Shown piece by piece: positions 11,429 through 24,216 of a stretch of DNA of 64,000 bases (position 1 is the first letter of the stretch; every line of letters begins with the position of its first letter). Source of the stretch: Chytridium lagenaria (taxonomy: Eukaryota; Chytridiomycota; Chytridiomycetes; Chytridiales; Chytridiaceae). The DNA lies in the NCBI GenBank assembly GCA_025449115.1, contig JAHLKC010000013.1:222001-286000 (forward strand). Reading direction: 5' to 3'. The notes below the pieces were generated by a model. It had not been told where the DNA came from, did no database searches, and saw nothing but the letters and a program-made list of their open reading frames with translations. The position numbers and the translations under genes were made by a program.

Positions 11429-14400
11429 TTAATCAACCACTTTAACCATCCCAAACTTTGCTCGTAATTCTTCAAACTTCGTTCGAGGCAAAGCTTTCGT
11501 AAACAAGTCTGCAGGTTGCTCTTTTGTGTTCAGGTACTCCACGCGTATTTTCTTCGCGTTAACCCTATCTCGTATGACGTGGAACCTTCTATCCACGTGT
11601 CGCGAACTTTGCGATATTATCGGCGTGCTGGCGAGGGAATTTGCTGTCGTGTTGTCGCCGTAAATCACCGGAGGGTCATTAAACGTATAACCCAACTCCC
11701 CCAGAAGTTGGCTAACCCATATCATATGTGACGATGCTTCACTAAGTGAAACATATTCAGCTTCTGCGGTAGACTGAGCCGTCGTTGCTTGTTTCTTCGT
11801 TCCCCACACCACAGCTCCCCCGTTCAACGTGATCACAAAACCACTCGTTGACTTCATGTCGTCTGGATCCGTTCCCATGTCGGCGTCTGCATATCCCACC
11901 AATTCCAGCTTGTCCTTTCTAGTATACTGAATTCCCAATTGCTTCGTTTGCTGTAAGTATCCACAAGTTCGGTAAAGCGCATCCCAATGCGCTGGGTAAG
12001 GGTTCTCTTGAAACCTAGCGCTCATTCCAAGCGCGAATGCTATATCAGGTCGAGTTCCAATCATCGCATGCATTAAAGATCCAGTGTACTGTCGGTATCC
12101 TTGATTCTTCTCGTTCGTTTTCATTATCTCCCCTTCCATGTTCTTCAGGAGTTTCTTCACGGCGTCCATGGAGTATAGTGTAAAAGAGTTTTCGGTAATT
12201 CCAGCTTTTGACCCATCGTTTCGATGTATCTCTGCTGGAACACCACAATCTTCCCTTTTACACGATCATCGACATTGCCACCCCAGGACGTATCGAAAAC
12301 TTGAGCTCTTGTACCTCGGTAACGTCTCATGAATCGTTTTTCTGATCGATCTAATTCCTCCTTGCTCGTCGACGCTTCTATGATATCATCGACGTAGACC
12401 CCTTAAGGTGAGGTCCTTACCGTTTCGCTTGTAGTAAAGGCATGGATCCGCCGCTGACCGAGTAAACTTCTCCTCAGTCGACTTGGAACGTGTTCAAGTC
12501 GGTGTTGAAACACATTGGTGCTTGAACGAGTCCGTAGAGACTCTTCATGCACAGGCACACCCAGTCTTCTTCCCTTCAACGACGAATCCTTCAGGCTGTT
12601 CAATATATATCTCATGATCTTCCAACTTCCCATTCAAGAACGCGGTCTTGACGTCGTATTGTCGAATCTCCATGTTTTCTTGACAAGCGACCGCAAGCAT
12701 CACTCTCAACGTCGCTTGCTTGATACGGGTGCGAATTTCTCGTCATAGTCGATTCCTTGTTTCTGCGAGTACCTTTAGCAACAAATCTCGCTTTTCGTTT
12801 ATCGAGATTTCCCAACTCATCTCGCTTTGTTTTGTACACCCATCCTGATTTAATAATCTTTCTCCCTTTAGGTCGGGGAACCAACCTCCATGTTCCCATC
12901 TCAACAAACTTTTCATTTCTTCCTCCATCGCTTTCCTCCACTCGTCCTTTCCTTCCTACCCATCGCTTCCTGGTAGGTCTTTGGTTCGTCGTCATCTTCT
13001 AACGATGCCGTGTTTGCTGATGGTCTAACCGTCCAAAACTCTCCAGGCTTCTTCTTGTTCCGTGATGACCTTCGAAGGGATGTTTCGTATGGCTCATCCA
13101 GGTCTTCACGGAAGTTTGGAACTCTTCTTCCACCAGATCGACGAACCGTAGGTGAGTGAGGTTCCTCTCTTTCTTCATCTTCATCGTCGTCGCGATCGGG
13201 TGTATGATAACTAACATTATCATCTTCAGAGTCTTCGTCGTTTACCGCCGTATCAAGTTCACTTCCACCAGAGCTTGACGAGTCTGTAGAGTAATCCGGT
13301 AAGTCTAGGTCGTTTTTCCATTCTTGAACCTCCCCTTCAAACTTTGATTCACCCTTCTCTGCTTCCGCCGCCATTACTCCCTCGTTAAAAATCACTGACT
13401 TGCTTCTAACCAACTTATTCGTTTGTAGATCCCAAAGGCGATAGCCCAGCGGCTCATACCCAACGAGAGCACACCGTCGTGCGTTAAAGTCTCCCTTCTT
13501 TCGTTGCTGCTTGGGTATCAAGACAAGTGCCAGGCAACCCCAACCACGAAGTCTCGACAAGTCAGGTTTCACTCCAGCGAATCTCTCAAGCGGCGTTGCA
13601 TCTTGTTCGTTCGTTCGGGTTGGTGATCGGTTAATGAGGTAAGCTGCAGCCATCACGGCTTCACCCCAAAAACGCGTTTCGAGTTTTGAAGAACTTAACA
13701 TGCTTTTAGACCTCTCGTTCAAGGTCCTGTTCATCCGTTCGGCAACACCGTTCTGTTGCGGTGTGTAAGGCATGGTGAACGTAAGTCGAATCCCATGCTC
13801 TAAGCACCAATCCTTCATTAGTTTGTTGTTGAATTCGCCGCCGTTGTCTGCCACGATTTCAATGAGTTTTCTTTTGATTTTCTTCTCGGCTTCTTCTTTA
13901 AAACTTTTGATGTACTTGAATGACTCATTCTTCTTCTTGCACAGGTAAACGGTAACGTAGTTTGTCGCGCTGTCGACGATGGTGAGGAAGTAACGTGCGC
14001 CGCCATTTGACGCGGTCTTCATAGGTCCAACGATGTCGACGTGGATTTTCTCGAGAGGCTCCTTGGCTTTCAACTCGTCGGGTTTGTCAGGAAATGATGT
14101 CCTTGTCATTTTCCCATCAACACAACCCTCACACAGGTAAGTGTCTTCTTCATTCGTCATCTTGACCCCTTCCTACCTTCATTAACTTCTTCACTCCCTT
14201 CTTTCCTAGATGACCCATCCGCAAGTGCCACTGGTGCGGTGTCAGAGACTTCTCGGCCTTTGCTGAGGCGGTGCTTGGCTTGAATTCGATGACTTGATCA
14301 AGGTAAATGAGATTCTCTTTGCTGCTGTAGGTGAACGTTGCAAGTGCTTGTGCTGACGGTTCTTTCTTTGGTTTAAGGTCGTATCCGTCGTCCTTCGGGA

Positions 14401-15690
14401 ATATGTCAAGATCCTTCTTTCTCGCCATCCCAAGCGAGATCAGGTTCCGTCCGATGTTTGGTACGTATAAACGTTCTTGAGTATTAACGTTCCTGTTCTT
14501 TCACCGTTTCTAATCTTCACTTCACAGTCACCAACTCCACGGGATTCAAGATTGCTGTTGTTGTCGGCAGTGCTGATGTTGCACTGGATGGAGCGGTAGT
14601 TCGACAGGATGTTGCGCTGGAACGTCATGTGGTGAGTGGCTCCAGAGTCTAACATCCATCTGGTGTCTCTAGTCTGCGGACCGCCTTCCGAGCTCATGTT
14701 GACGGTAGGTACTGCTGCAACGAATACCACAGGATTTCCTCCGTTGTTGATGTTCTGATTGTTGTTTTGGTTTGCCAGGTTTGCATTAGGTCCACGATTC
14801 CAACCACCTCGGCCTCGACCTCCTCTTCCGCGTCCTCCTCGACCACGGAAACCACCGCGACCTCTTCCTCGGAAAAACCCTCTTCCTGCAGCCGCAGGTT
14901 GAGCTTGAGGTTCGTTGTCTCTTTCATTTCTGTTGTCGTTATTTCTTCTCGCGCTCCACAGTCTCTTGCTAAGTGCCTTTCTTTCCGCAATTGTAGCATT
15001 CTCGGTCCTCGCCGCCGCGGTGTCTTTGTTGTTGATTTGTAGCGTCCCGCAGCGTGAGCCTGAGCGCCTTCATTCTCTTCATTTTCTTTCTTTCTCTCTT
15101 TCAGTTTCGTTTCATGTCTAACAGCTTTCCAACGACATAGGCATAGTCAGCCTCGGCTTTAGGTTCGTTCTCGAGAAGGTTGACTATGATGTCGTATGCT
15201 TCAGGGAGGGTCGTCAAGAGGATGGAGATGTGTTGCGGGGTTGCCGTGTCTTCCCCCGCTGCCTTCAGTTGCTGAATGGTTGACGAGACCTCCGCGATGT
15301 AAGTCTTTAAGTCATCTTCTTCTTTCATCTTCAAGTTCGTGAGTTTGCCGTCTAATCGCGTTTCTGTTCGTCTGAGCCTTTCTTTCATAGGTCTCGATTA
15401 TTTTATCCCAGGTTGCCTTTGCCGTGGATTCATCCTGTATCAACGGTAGGATGATGTCGTGAACTCTGGATTCGATTCTTGCTTTTGCTTTCATGTCAGG
15501 TCTTCTTCTTCTAACCTAGTCTTCTTTTCGGCATTTGTAGGCGTGTCAACGACTGCATAGGGTGTCCAGCCCTTCTCGACGATCTTCCAAAGGCCTTTGC
15601 CTTTCAAGTACCCGATCATGCGGTACTTCCAGATGTGGAACTGTGTCCCATCAAACATCACCGGTTTGTCGTCGTTTCTCTTTCCGTCAT
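11429..15690 (-). pseudogene. Copia A1 gag-pol, frameshifted
   Basis: Starting from an ATG at 15690, the order is gag with a UBN2-like region (15100-15690), a degraded CCHC knuckle and RGG-rich tail (14750-15050), protease with WMLDSGATHHMTF (about 14640), GAG-pre-integrase, integrase with VADNGGEFNN and PYTPQQNGVAERMNRT (13700-13860), reverse transcriptase (12170-12980), and RNase H with VGYADADMGTD (about 11890) and YGDNTTANSLA (about 11650). At least six frame changes break it: intact paralogue A2 has a GDRECYNCGKKGH-type knuckle where A1 lacks it. Given the nearly identical LTRs, some breaks could be assembly errors. Confidence 0.88.
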
Positions 15691-15808
15691 CTTCTCGTGT
15701 TTGACAGCTTGCTTTCTTTCTTGGGATGAATGCTCTTTTCTCTTTTACTCTTCGGCCCTCAAATGGATCGATTCACTCCTCCTTCCAACCAGGTGAAGTG
15801 CTACCACT

Positions 15809-16211
15809 TGTAGGGGGTTACGGGGCTCAATTGTAATTAAATTATAAATATAAATAAAGGGAATTAATCTATATAGAATAGTGATGGAGTCTCCAGCGGT
15901 GACAGGGAGGTAATTACTACGAAACTTCCATATATTAATGTTAACTACTTTTCGCAATACATGTAGAGGGTGGGGATTTACACCAGAACTCATGACCAGT
16001 AAATCCCTCCAATTACGTATCATAAATAAAACATAAAGCAATAAGGTTAAGGGGATTAACGCTTCCTCAAATGGAATGAGGAGCTCAATAAACTGATCAA
16101 CTCAAAACTTAAAATAACGCGTAAAACAAATAGGTTCGGGGGAAAAATAACTTAGACAAAATAACGAATGTGGGTGAGTGAAACAAAATAGAAAGATGAA
16201 TAAACCCAACA
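15809..16211 (-). repeat. Copia A1 LTR (5' in coding sense)
   Basis: Partner of 10995-11397, with the same ends TGTAGG and CCAACA. It is followed by the TSD copy CACAC. Confidence 0.9.
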
Positions 16212-16216
16212 CACAC

Positions 16217-16996
16217 GGCGAAATTTACCTTGCATCACTTCAACGAGATGGCGAAGGCAGAATAGAAAAAGAAGTTAATCATCGGGAGGTTGACGTGTCG
16301 GACACACTGGAACTGAATACCTCCTTCTCCAAAGAAGCTTCAAATATCCTCCCTCCAAGAAAACGAAGGAAGCAGATCTCTACAGTCCACGATGCCATTG
16401 TTGATCGAGATACTTCCACTCGAGGTGTCTTGAAATATCGAGCTAAGCGACGCTATCTTCCCGGAGTTTTCGTAAATGTGTGGTCATGTGGACATTTCAT
16501 CAACGTTTTCAAAATGTTTACGTATGAGCAAACTAAGGAGCTGCTTCCCGGGTTATCAAAGACGTTCGAGACTTTAGGTACTTCAATATTGTTTAAGGGT
16601 TATGGTTATTAATACTTCAATTATTTAGGTAAATATCCTACTTTCATATTCTTTGATAAAGCCTGCCGATTCCTCCCATCCGTCCAAAATGCCATTGATG
16701 ATGTCGAAAATCCGATGACCGCTGTGCTGTATCGACGTTTGGTGGAAGATGTGGTTTGGCTTGTGGATAAATTCCACTTCCGATCACATAATGACGCCAA
16801 ATGCAAGGAATTATATAATCCCAAAATTGCCAAAGACGCTTTTAACGATATTGGCTCATGGAACACGCAGGCCGCGGAGCAGGCAAATGCTTGGTTGCAA
16901 AGAATCGCCCCTGTTCTTAGAACAACAGACCCGATTCTGCATGACTTCTACCTTTACTCTTTTGTAGATACCCGAAATGCTTGTATGGGTGTGTAA
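16217..16996 (+). pseudogene. KDZ1 transposase, C-terminal exons (second Asp, catalytic Glu)
   Basis: Continues the transposase after copia A1. Exon 1 (to about 16575) contains a basic PPRKRRKQ stretch and FVNVWSCGHFINV. A 51-bp intron ends in TTTAG at about 16628. Exon 2 has FIFFDKACRFL, the YDNAC-like segment with the second catalytic Asp, then VDKFHFRSHNDAKC and GSWNTQAAEQANAWL, the conserved H-rich and E-containing segments of KDZ transposases. It stops at 16994-16996. Apart from the copia insertion no defect was seen in this half, so the gene was probably functional before A1 arrived. Confidence 0.82.
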
Positions 16997-17131
16997 TTAA
17001 AGTGTTATGGGTTAAATAAACTTATTTTTTATTCATTGCTTTGAGCTATCAACCCGTGTACATGTAACAATTTTAAATACAAAAGTATATTAGTTGGGTT
17101 AAATATTTATTTAAACTGTCCGTAAAATGAA
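16997..17131. terminator. Convergent 3' ends of the two KDZ1 genes
   Basis: An AT-rich spacer of 135 bp between the stop of the transposase (plus) and the stop of the accessory gene (minus), with several AATAAA-like words. It presumably carries both polyadenylation signals. Confidence 0.4.
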
Positions 17132-17820
17132 TTACTTTTTATAAGTAAAATATGGCGCCTGCTTCAGGACAAACTTATCTCGTTTGACCTTAACATACAA
17201 AAGATTTCGGTGAATAAAGTCAAAGTGGTTAATGGATTTGGGGAATGGTATTTCACTCGGCATTTCGATTGCGTCAAAAGCTGACTTAAAATGCTCGGCC
17301 AAAGCCGCGCATCCACCTGCAAGCGACCGCCATTCTTTCGGTTTCCGTTTAAGAGAAATGTAGGTCTTGCTGATAATAGGATCACTCTTAAAGAAAAAGT
17401 CAAGTACTACCACCGTCTGGGGACGACTAGGCTTTTCCCTTCTCAGTCGTTCCATGGCTTTGTCGTCCGAGAGTCGTTCCCCTTTGTTTGGGTTCAAGAT
17501 ACGCGTGTCGTCGGTAATTCTCCAAAAAGCCATCCCCAGCTTCCGCATCTGGTCAATCGTCATTTTTGGCGAAGAGTTTCTTTGCGAAAGAGACTTGGCT
17601 TCAGAATGGCTCCCAGCATTGCTAAGTTGAAGACGTTTTCTTGAAATACTTTTCCGATCATGATGGTGAGTACTTAAGTGGCCGTTTGACTTCACTTTCG
17701 CGGCCATTCGTTTTAAAGAGTTGACCATTCTTGGATCAAAGTCCTCATCACCGGAATCCGTACCACTGTCATCAATGTCGTCACGACTAGAGGGCTTGAG
17801 AGAAATACAGCTGAGCGCAC

Positions 17821-17852
<32 letters not shown>

Positions 17853-18207
17853 GAGGACGACGAGATAGACGTATCAGGCGGTGCTTCCAGCTCTTCATGC
17901 TCATCATTCATGTCGTCAGCCTCAGAAGTGATGCCGTCACCGCGGTCCCGAGATGACTCTCTGCTTGACTGAGACTGTGACGGCCTTGCTCGTAACTCCG
18001 TACGTTTCATCGAAGACTTTCTAACCGTGCCATTCTCATTCCTGCTTGCAAAGTTTAACATGTTATATTGTACACATTTTCTAATAAAAACGTAACACTT
18101 ACGGTTGTCCTTCGGGATCGTGAAGAATAATGAAAGCCTTCAGAACGGTTTTCGCATCGAGAGGGACTTTGCCAGGTGAGTCAAAGTCAAGATCACCGGT
18201 TTCCGTA
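17132..18207 (-). pseudogene. KDZ1 accessory protein, C-terminal part
   Basis: A 309-residue frame (17132-18061) plus an upstream exon (about 18100-18207) joined across a short intron. It contains an Arg/Ser-rich start, an acidic tract with about ten consecutive Asp encoded by a GAT repeat (about 17821-17851), and a better-ordered end with MRKLGMAFWRITDDTRI and VVVLDFFFKSDPIISKTY. No family was recognised. The acidic/basic composition suggests a nuclear or chromatin role, which is inference. Copia A2 (TSD CCGTA) separates it from its N-terminal part at 33521-35190. Confidence 0.6.
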
Positions 18208-18606
18208 TGTAGGGGTTACGGGCTCAATTGTAATTAAATTATAATTATTAATAAGAGAATTAAACTATATAGAATAGTGATGGAGTCTCCAGCGGTGACA
18301 GTTAGGTAATTACTACGAAACTTCCATGTATTAATGTTAACTACTTTTCGCAATACATGTAGAGGGTGGGGATTTACACCAGAACTCATGACCCGTAAAT
18401 CCCTCCAATTACGTATCATAAATAAAACATAAAGTAATAAGGTTAAAGGGATTAACGCTTCCTCAAATGGAATGAGGAGCTCAATAAAACTGATCAACTC
18501 AAAACTTAAAATAACGCGTAAACAAACAGGTTCGGGGGAAAAATAACTTAGCAAAATAACGAATGTGGGTGAGAAAAACAAAATAGAAAGATGAATAAAC
18601 CCAACA
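18208..18606 (-). repeat. Copia A2 LTR (3' in coding sense)
   Basis: Shares private variants with 33124-33520 (an AAACAGGTTCGGG stretch, GAGAAAAACAAAATAG, AATTAAACTATA), which identifies the pair. The two differ at many positions, so this insertion is older than A1. Confidence 0.88.
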
Positions 18607-18637
18607 TTCTCCCCCTCAGCTTTCTAACCTTGCAGTT

Positions 18638-20008
18638 TTAATCAACCACTTTAACCATCCCAAACTTTGCTCGTAATTCTTCAAACTTTGTTCGAGGCAA
18701 AGCTTTCGTAAACAAGTCTGCAGGTTGTTCCTTCGTGTTCAGGTACTCCACGCGTATTTTCTTCGCGTTAACCCTATCTCGTATGACGTGGAACCTTCTA
18801 TCCACGTGTCGCGAACTTTGCGATATTATCGGCGTGCTGGCGAGAATTTGCTGTCGTGTTGTCGCCGTAAATCACCGGAGGGTCATTAAACGTATAACCC
18901 AACTCCCCAGAAGTTGGCTAACCCATATCATATGTGACGATGCTTCACTAAGTGAAACATATTCAGCTTCTGCGGTAGACTGAGCCGTCGTTGCTTGTTT
19001 CTTCGTTCCCCACACCACAGCTCCCCCGTTCAACGTGATCACAAAACCACTCGTTGACTTCATGTCGTCTGGATCCGTTCCCATGTCGGCGTCTGCATAT
19101 CCCACCAATTCCACTTGTCCTTTCTAGTATACTGAATTCCCAATTGCTTCGTTTGCTGTAAGTATCCACAAGTTCGGTAAAGCGCATCCCAATGCGCTGG
19201 GTAAGGGTTCTCTTGAAACCTAGCGCTCATTCCAAGCGCGAATGCTATATCAGGTCGAGTTCCAATCATCGCATGCATTAAAGATCCAGTGTACTGTCGG
19301 TATCCTTGATTCTTCTCGTTCGTTTTCATTATCTCCCCTTCCATGTTCTTCAGGAGTTTCTTCACGGCGTCCATTGGAGTATAGTGTAAAAGAGTTTTCG
19401 GTAATTCCAGCTTTTGACCCATCGTTTCGATGTATCTCTGCTGGAACACCACAATCTTCCCTTTTACACGATCATAGCGACATTGCCACCCCAGCACGTA
19501 TCGAAAACTTGTGCTCTTGTACCTCGGTAACGTCTCATGAATCGTTTTTCTGATCGATCTAATTCCTCCTTGCTCGTCGACGCTTCTATGATATCATCAA
19601 CGTAGACCCCCTTCAAGGTGAGGTCCTTGCCGTTTCGCTTGTATAAAGGCATGGATCCGCCGCTGACCGAGTAAACTTCTCCTCGTCGACTTGGAACGTG
19701 TTCAAGTCGGTGTTGAAACACATTGGTGCTTGAACGAGTCCGTAGAGGCTCTTCATGCACAGGCACACCCAGTCTTCTTTCCTTCAACGACGAATCCTTC
19801 GGGCTGTTCGATATAGATCTCATGATCTTCAAGCTTCCCATTCAAGAACGCGTCTTGACGTCGTATTGTCGAATCTCCATGTTTTCTTGACAAGCGACCG
19901 CAAGCATCACTCTCAACGTTGCTTGCTTGATGACAGGTGCGAATTTCTCGTCATAGTCGATTCCTTGTTTTGCGAATAACCTTTAGCAACAAATCTCGCT
20001 TTTCGTTT
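18638..20008 (-). pseudogene. Copia A2 RNase H and reverse transcriptase, 3' part
   Basis: The coding strand ends at 18638. RNase H (VGYADADMGTD near 19100, WGTKKQATTAQSTAEAEYV near 19000) and the end of the reverse transcriptase including VYVDDIIEAS (about 19600) are present in several frames. The frame breaks near 18845, 19110 and 19650 appear as single-base losses against A3. It ends at the A3 target CGTTT. Confidence 0.85.
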
Positions 20009-20403
20009 TGTAGGGGTTACGGGCTCAATTGTAATTAAATTATAATTATCAATAAAGGGAATTAATCTATAATAGAATAGTGATGGAGTCTCCAGCGGTG
20101 ACAGGAGGTAATTACTACGAAACTTCCATGATTAATGTTAACTACTTTCGCAATACATGTAGAGGTGGGGATTTACACCAGAACTCATGACCCGTAAATC
20201 CCTCCAATTACGTATCATAAATAAAACATAAAGTAATAAGGTTAAGGGATTAACGCTTCCTCAAATGGAATGAGGAGCTCAATAAACTGATCAACTCAAA
20301 ACTTAAAATAACGCGTAAACAAATAGGTTCGGGGGAAAAATAACTTAGACAAATAACGAATGTGGGTGAGTGAAACAAAATAGAAAGATGAATAAACCCA
20401 ACA
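20009..20403 (-). repeat. Copia A3 LTR (3' in coding sense)
   Basis: TGTAGGGG to CCAACA with several single-base deletions. It shares the AATTATCAATAAAGGGAATT variant with 24217-24617. The left flank is CGTTT (20004-20008). Confidence 0.85.
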
Positions 20404-20434
20404 TTCTCCCCCTCAGCTTTCTAACCTTGCAGTT

Positions 20435-23229
20435 TTAATCAACCACTTTAACCATCCCAAACTTTGCTCGTAATTCTTCAAACTTCGTTCGAGGCAAAGC
20501 TTTCGTAAACAAGTCTGCAGGTTGCTCTTTTGTGTTAAGGTACTCCACGCGTATTTTCTTCGCGTTAACCCTATCTCGTATGACGTGGAACCTTCTATCC
20601 ACGTGTCGCGAACTTTGCGATATTATCGGCGTGCTGGCGAGGGAATTTGCTGTCGTGTTGTCGCCGTAAATCACCGGAGGGTCATTAAACGTATAACCCA
20701 ACTCCCCCAGAAGTTGGCTAACCCATATCATATGTGACGATGCTTCACTAAGTGAAACATACTCAGCTTCTGCGGTAGACTGAGCCGTCGTTGCTTGTTT
20801 CTTCGTTCCCCACACCACAGCTCCCCCGTTCAACGTGATCACAAAACCACTCGTTGACTTCATGTCATCTGGATCCGTTCCCATGTCGGCGTCTGCATAT
20901 CCCACCAAGTCCAGCTTGTCCTTTCTAGTATACTGAATTCCCAATTGCTTCGTTTGCTGTAAGTATCCACAAGTTCGGTAAAGCGCATCCCAATGCGCTG
21001 GGTAAGGGTTCTCTTGACACCTAGCGCTCATTCCAAGCGCGAATGCTATATCAGGTCGAGTTCCAATCATCGCATGCATTAAAGATCCAGTGTACTGTCG
21101 GTATCCTTGATTCTTCTCGTTCGTTTTCATTATCTCCCCTTCCATGTTCTTCAGGAGTTTCTTCACGGCGTCCAATGGAGTATAGTGTAAAAGAGTTTTC
21201 GGTAATTCCAGCTTTTTGACCCATCGTTTCGATGTATCTCTGCTGGAACACCACAATCTTCCCTTTTACACGATCATATCGACATTGCCACCCCAGGACG
21301 TATCGAAAACTTGAAAGCTCTTGTACCTCGGTAACGTCTCATGAACTGTTTTTTCTGATCGATCTAATTCCTCCTTGCTCGTCGACGCTTCTATGATATC
21401 ATCGACGTAGACCCCTTTAAGGTGAGGTCCTTACCGTTTCGCTTGTAGTAAAGGCATGGATCCGCCGCTGACCGAGTAAACTTCTCCTCGTCGACTTGGA
21501 ACGTGTTCAAGTCGGTGTTGAAACACATTGGTGCTTGAACGAGTCCGTAGAGACTCTTCATGCACAGGCACACCCAGTCTTCCTTCCCTTCAACGACGAA
21601 TCCTTCAGGCTGTTCAATATATATCTCATGATCTTCCAACTTCCCATTCAAAAACGCGGTCTTGACGTCGTATTGTCGAATCTCCATGTTTTCTTGACAA
21701 GCGACCGCAAGCATCACTCTCAACGTAGCTTGCTTGATTACGGGTGCGAATTTCTCGTCATAGTCGATTCCTTGTTTCTGCGAGTACCCTTTAGCAACAA
21801 ATCTCGCTTTTCGTTTATCGAGATTTCCCAACTCATCTCGCTTTGTTTTGTACACCCATCCTGATTTAATAATCTTTCTCCCTTTAGGTCGGGGAACCAA
21901 CCTCCACGTTCCCATCTCTACTAAACTTTTCATTTCTTCCTCCATCGCTTTCCTCCACTCGTCCTTTTCCTTCCTACCCATCGCTTCCTGGTAGGTCTTT
22001 GGTTCGTCGTCATCTTCTAACGATGCCGTGTTTGCTGATGGTCTAACCGTCCAAAACTCTCCAGGCTTCTTCTTGTTCCGTGATGACCTTCGAAGGGATG
22101 TTTCGTATGGCTCATCCAGGTCTTCACGGAAGTTTGGAACTCTTCTTCCACCAGATCGACGAACCGTAGGTGAGTGAGGTTCCTCTCTTTCTTCATCTTC
22201 ATCGTCGTCACGATCGGGTGTATGATAACTAACATTATCATCTTCTTCATCTTCAGAGTCTTCGTCGTTTACCGCCGTATCAAGTTCACTTCCACCAGAG
22301 CTTGACGAGTCTGTAGAGTAATCCGGTAAGTCTAGGTCGTTTTTTCCATTCTTGAACCTCCCCTTCAAATTTTGATTCACCCTTCTCTGCTTCCGCCGCC
22401 ATTACTCCCTCGTTAAAAATCACTGACTTGCTTCTAACCAACTTATTCGTTTGTAGATCCCAAAGGCGATAGCCCAGAGGCTCATACCCAACAAGAGCAC
22501 ACCGTCGTGCGTTAAAGTCTCCCTTTTTTCGTTGCTGCTTGGGTATCAAGACAAGTGCCAGGCAACCCCAACCACGAAGTCTCGACAAGTCAGGTTTCAC
22601 TCCAGCAAATCTCTCAAGCGGCGTTGCATCTTGTTCGTTCGTTCGGGTTGGTGATCGGTTAATGAGGTAAGCTGCAGCCATCACAGCTTCACCCCAAAAA
22701 CGCGTTTCGAGTTTTGAAGAACTTAACATGCTTTTAGACCTCTCGTTCAAGGTCCTGTTCATCCGTTCGGCAACACCGTTCTGTTGCGGTGTGTAAGGCA
22801 TGGTGAACGTAAGTCGAATCCCATGCTCTAAGCACCAATCCTTCATTAGTTTGTTGTTGAATTCGCCGCCGTTGTCTGCCACGATTTCAATGAGTTTTCT
22901 TTTTATTTTCTTCTCGGCTTCTTCTTTAAAAACTTTTGATGTACTTGAATGACTCATTCTTCTTCTTGCACAGGTAAACGGTAACGTAGTTTGTCGCGCT
23001 GTCGACGATGGTGAGGAAGTAACGTGCGCCGCCATTTGACGCGGTCTTTCATAGGTCCAACGATATCGACGTGGACTTTCTCGAGAGGGTCCTTGGCTTT
23101 CAACTCGTCGGGTTTGTCAGGAAATGATGTCCTTGTCATTTTCCCATCAACACAACCCTCACACAGGTAAGTGTCTTCTTCATTCGTCATCTTGACCCCC
23201 TTTGCCACCTTCATTAACTTCTTCACTCC
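20435..23229 (-). pseudogene. Copia A3 pol, truncated before protease
   Basis: From the coding 3' end: RNase H (open from 20435 to about 21256), reverse transcriptase with VYKTKRDELG and QYDVKTAFLNGKL (21400-22000), an acidic linker, and integrase with VADNGGEFNNKL and PYTPQQNGVAERMN (22700-22900), ending at ...MKKLMKVAKGVK near 23200. A few frame changes (about 21260, 21410, 22340, 22930, 23050) interrupt it. The sequence leaves the element at the CTCCC junction near 23226-23230. Confidence 0.85.
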
Positions 23230-24216
23230 CGTTCAACGTGATCACAAAACCACTCGTTGACTTCATGTCATCTGGATCCGTTCCCATGTCGGCGTCTGCA
23301 TATCCCACCAAGTCCAGCTTGTCCTTTCTAGTATACTGAATTCCCAATTGCTTCGTTTGCTGTAAGTATCCACAAGTTCGGTAAAGCGCATCCCAATGCG
23401 CTGGGTAAGGGTTCTCTTGACACCTAGCGCTCATTCCAAGCGCGAATGCTATATCAGGTCGAGTTCCAATCATCGCATGCATTAAAGATCCAGTGTACTG
23501 TCGGTATCCTTGATTCTTCTCGTTCGTTTTCATTATCTCCCCTTCCATGTTTTTCAGGAGTTTCTTCACGGCGTCCATTGGAGTATAGTGTAAAAGAGTT
23601 TTCGGTAATTCCAGCTTTTGACCCATCGTTTCGATGTATCTCTGCTGGAACACCACAATCTTCCCTTTTACACGATCATAGCGACATTGCCACCCCAGCA
23701 CGTATCGAAAACTTGGTGCTCTTGTACCTCGGTAACGTCTCATGAATCGTTTTTCTGATCGATCTAATTCCTCCTTGCTCGTCGACGCTTCTATGATATC
23801 ATCAACGTAGACCCCCTTCAAGGTGAGGTCCTTGCCGTTTCGCTTGTAGTAAAGGCATGGATCCGCCGCTGACCGAGTAACTTCTCCTCGTCGACTTGGA
23901 ACGTGTTCAAGTCGGTGTTGAAACACATTGGTGCTTGAACGAGTCCGTAGAGGCTCTTCATGCACAGGCACACCCAGTCTTCTTTCCCTTCAACGACGAA
24001 TCCTTCGGGCTGTTCGATATAGATCTCATGATCTTCAAGCTTCCCATTCAAGAACGCGTTCTTGACGTCGTATTGTCGAATCTCCATGTTTTCTTGACAA
24101 GCAACCGCAAGCATCACTCTCAACGTTGCTTGCTTGATGACAGGTGCGAATTTCTCGTCATAGTCGATTCCTTGTTTTTGCGAATAACCTTTAGCAACAA
24201 ATCTCGCTTTTCGTTT
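23230..24216 (-). repeat. Duplicate of the A2 segment 19032-20008
   Basis: This segment follows A2 rather than A1 or A3 at diagnostic sites: CAGCACGTATCG (A1/A3 have CAGGACG), GATGACAGGTGCG (A1/A3 lack GACA), TTCGGGCTGTTCGATATAG. It ends with the same flank CGCTTTTCGTTT that precedes the LTR at 20009. Its reading frame is better preserved than that of 19032-20008, with one frame break near 23880. Confidence 0.82.

Larger units (their letters stand above)
10995..16211 (-). mobile_element. Ty1/copia retrotransposon A1
   Basis: Two near-identical LTRs enclose a 4.4-kb interior, flanked by TSD CACAC (10990-10994 and 16212-16216). Coding is on the minus strand in Ty1/copia order: gag, protease, integrase, reverse transcriptase, RNase H. 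A polypurine tract adjoins the left LTR. A TGGTAGCAC-containing stretch follows the right LTR at the primer-binding position. It sits in the KDZ1 transposase gene. Confidence 0.93.

Noticed and set aside
12757..13002. Plus-strand open frames opposite the copia genes (for example 12757-13002, 14767-15042, 21496-21864, 23896-24243)
   Set aside because: They mirror conserved minus-strand gag-pol codons and have Ser/Leu-rich, family-less translations.
17721..17972. Plus-strand Ser-rich frame with a poly-Ser run
   Set aside because: It is the complement of the GAT repeat encoding the poly-Asp run of the KDZ1 accessory protein.
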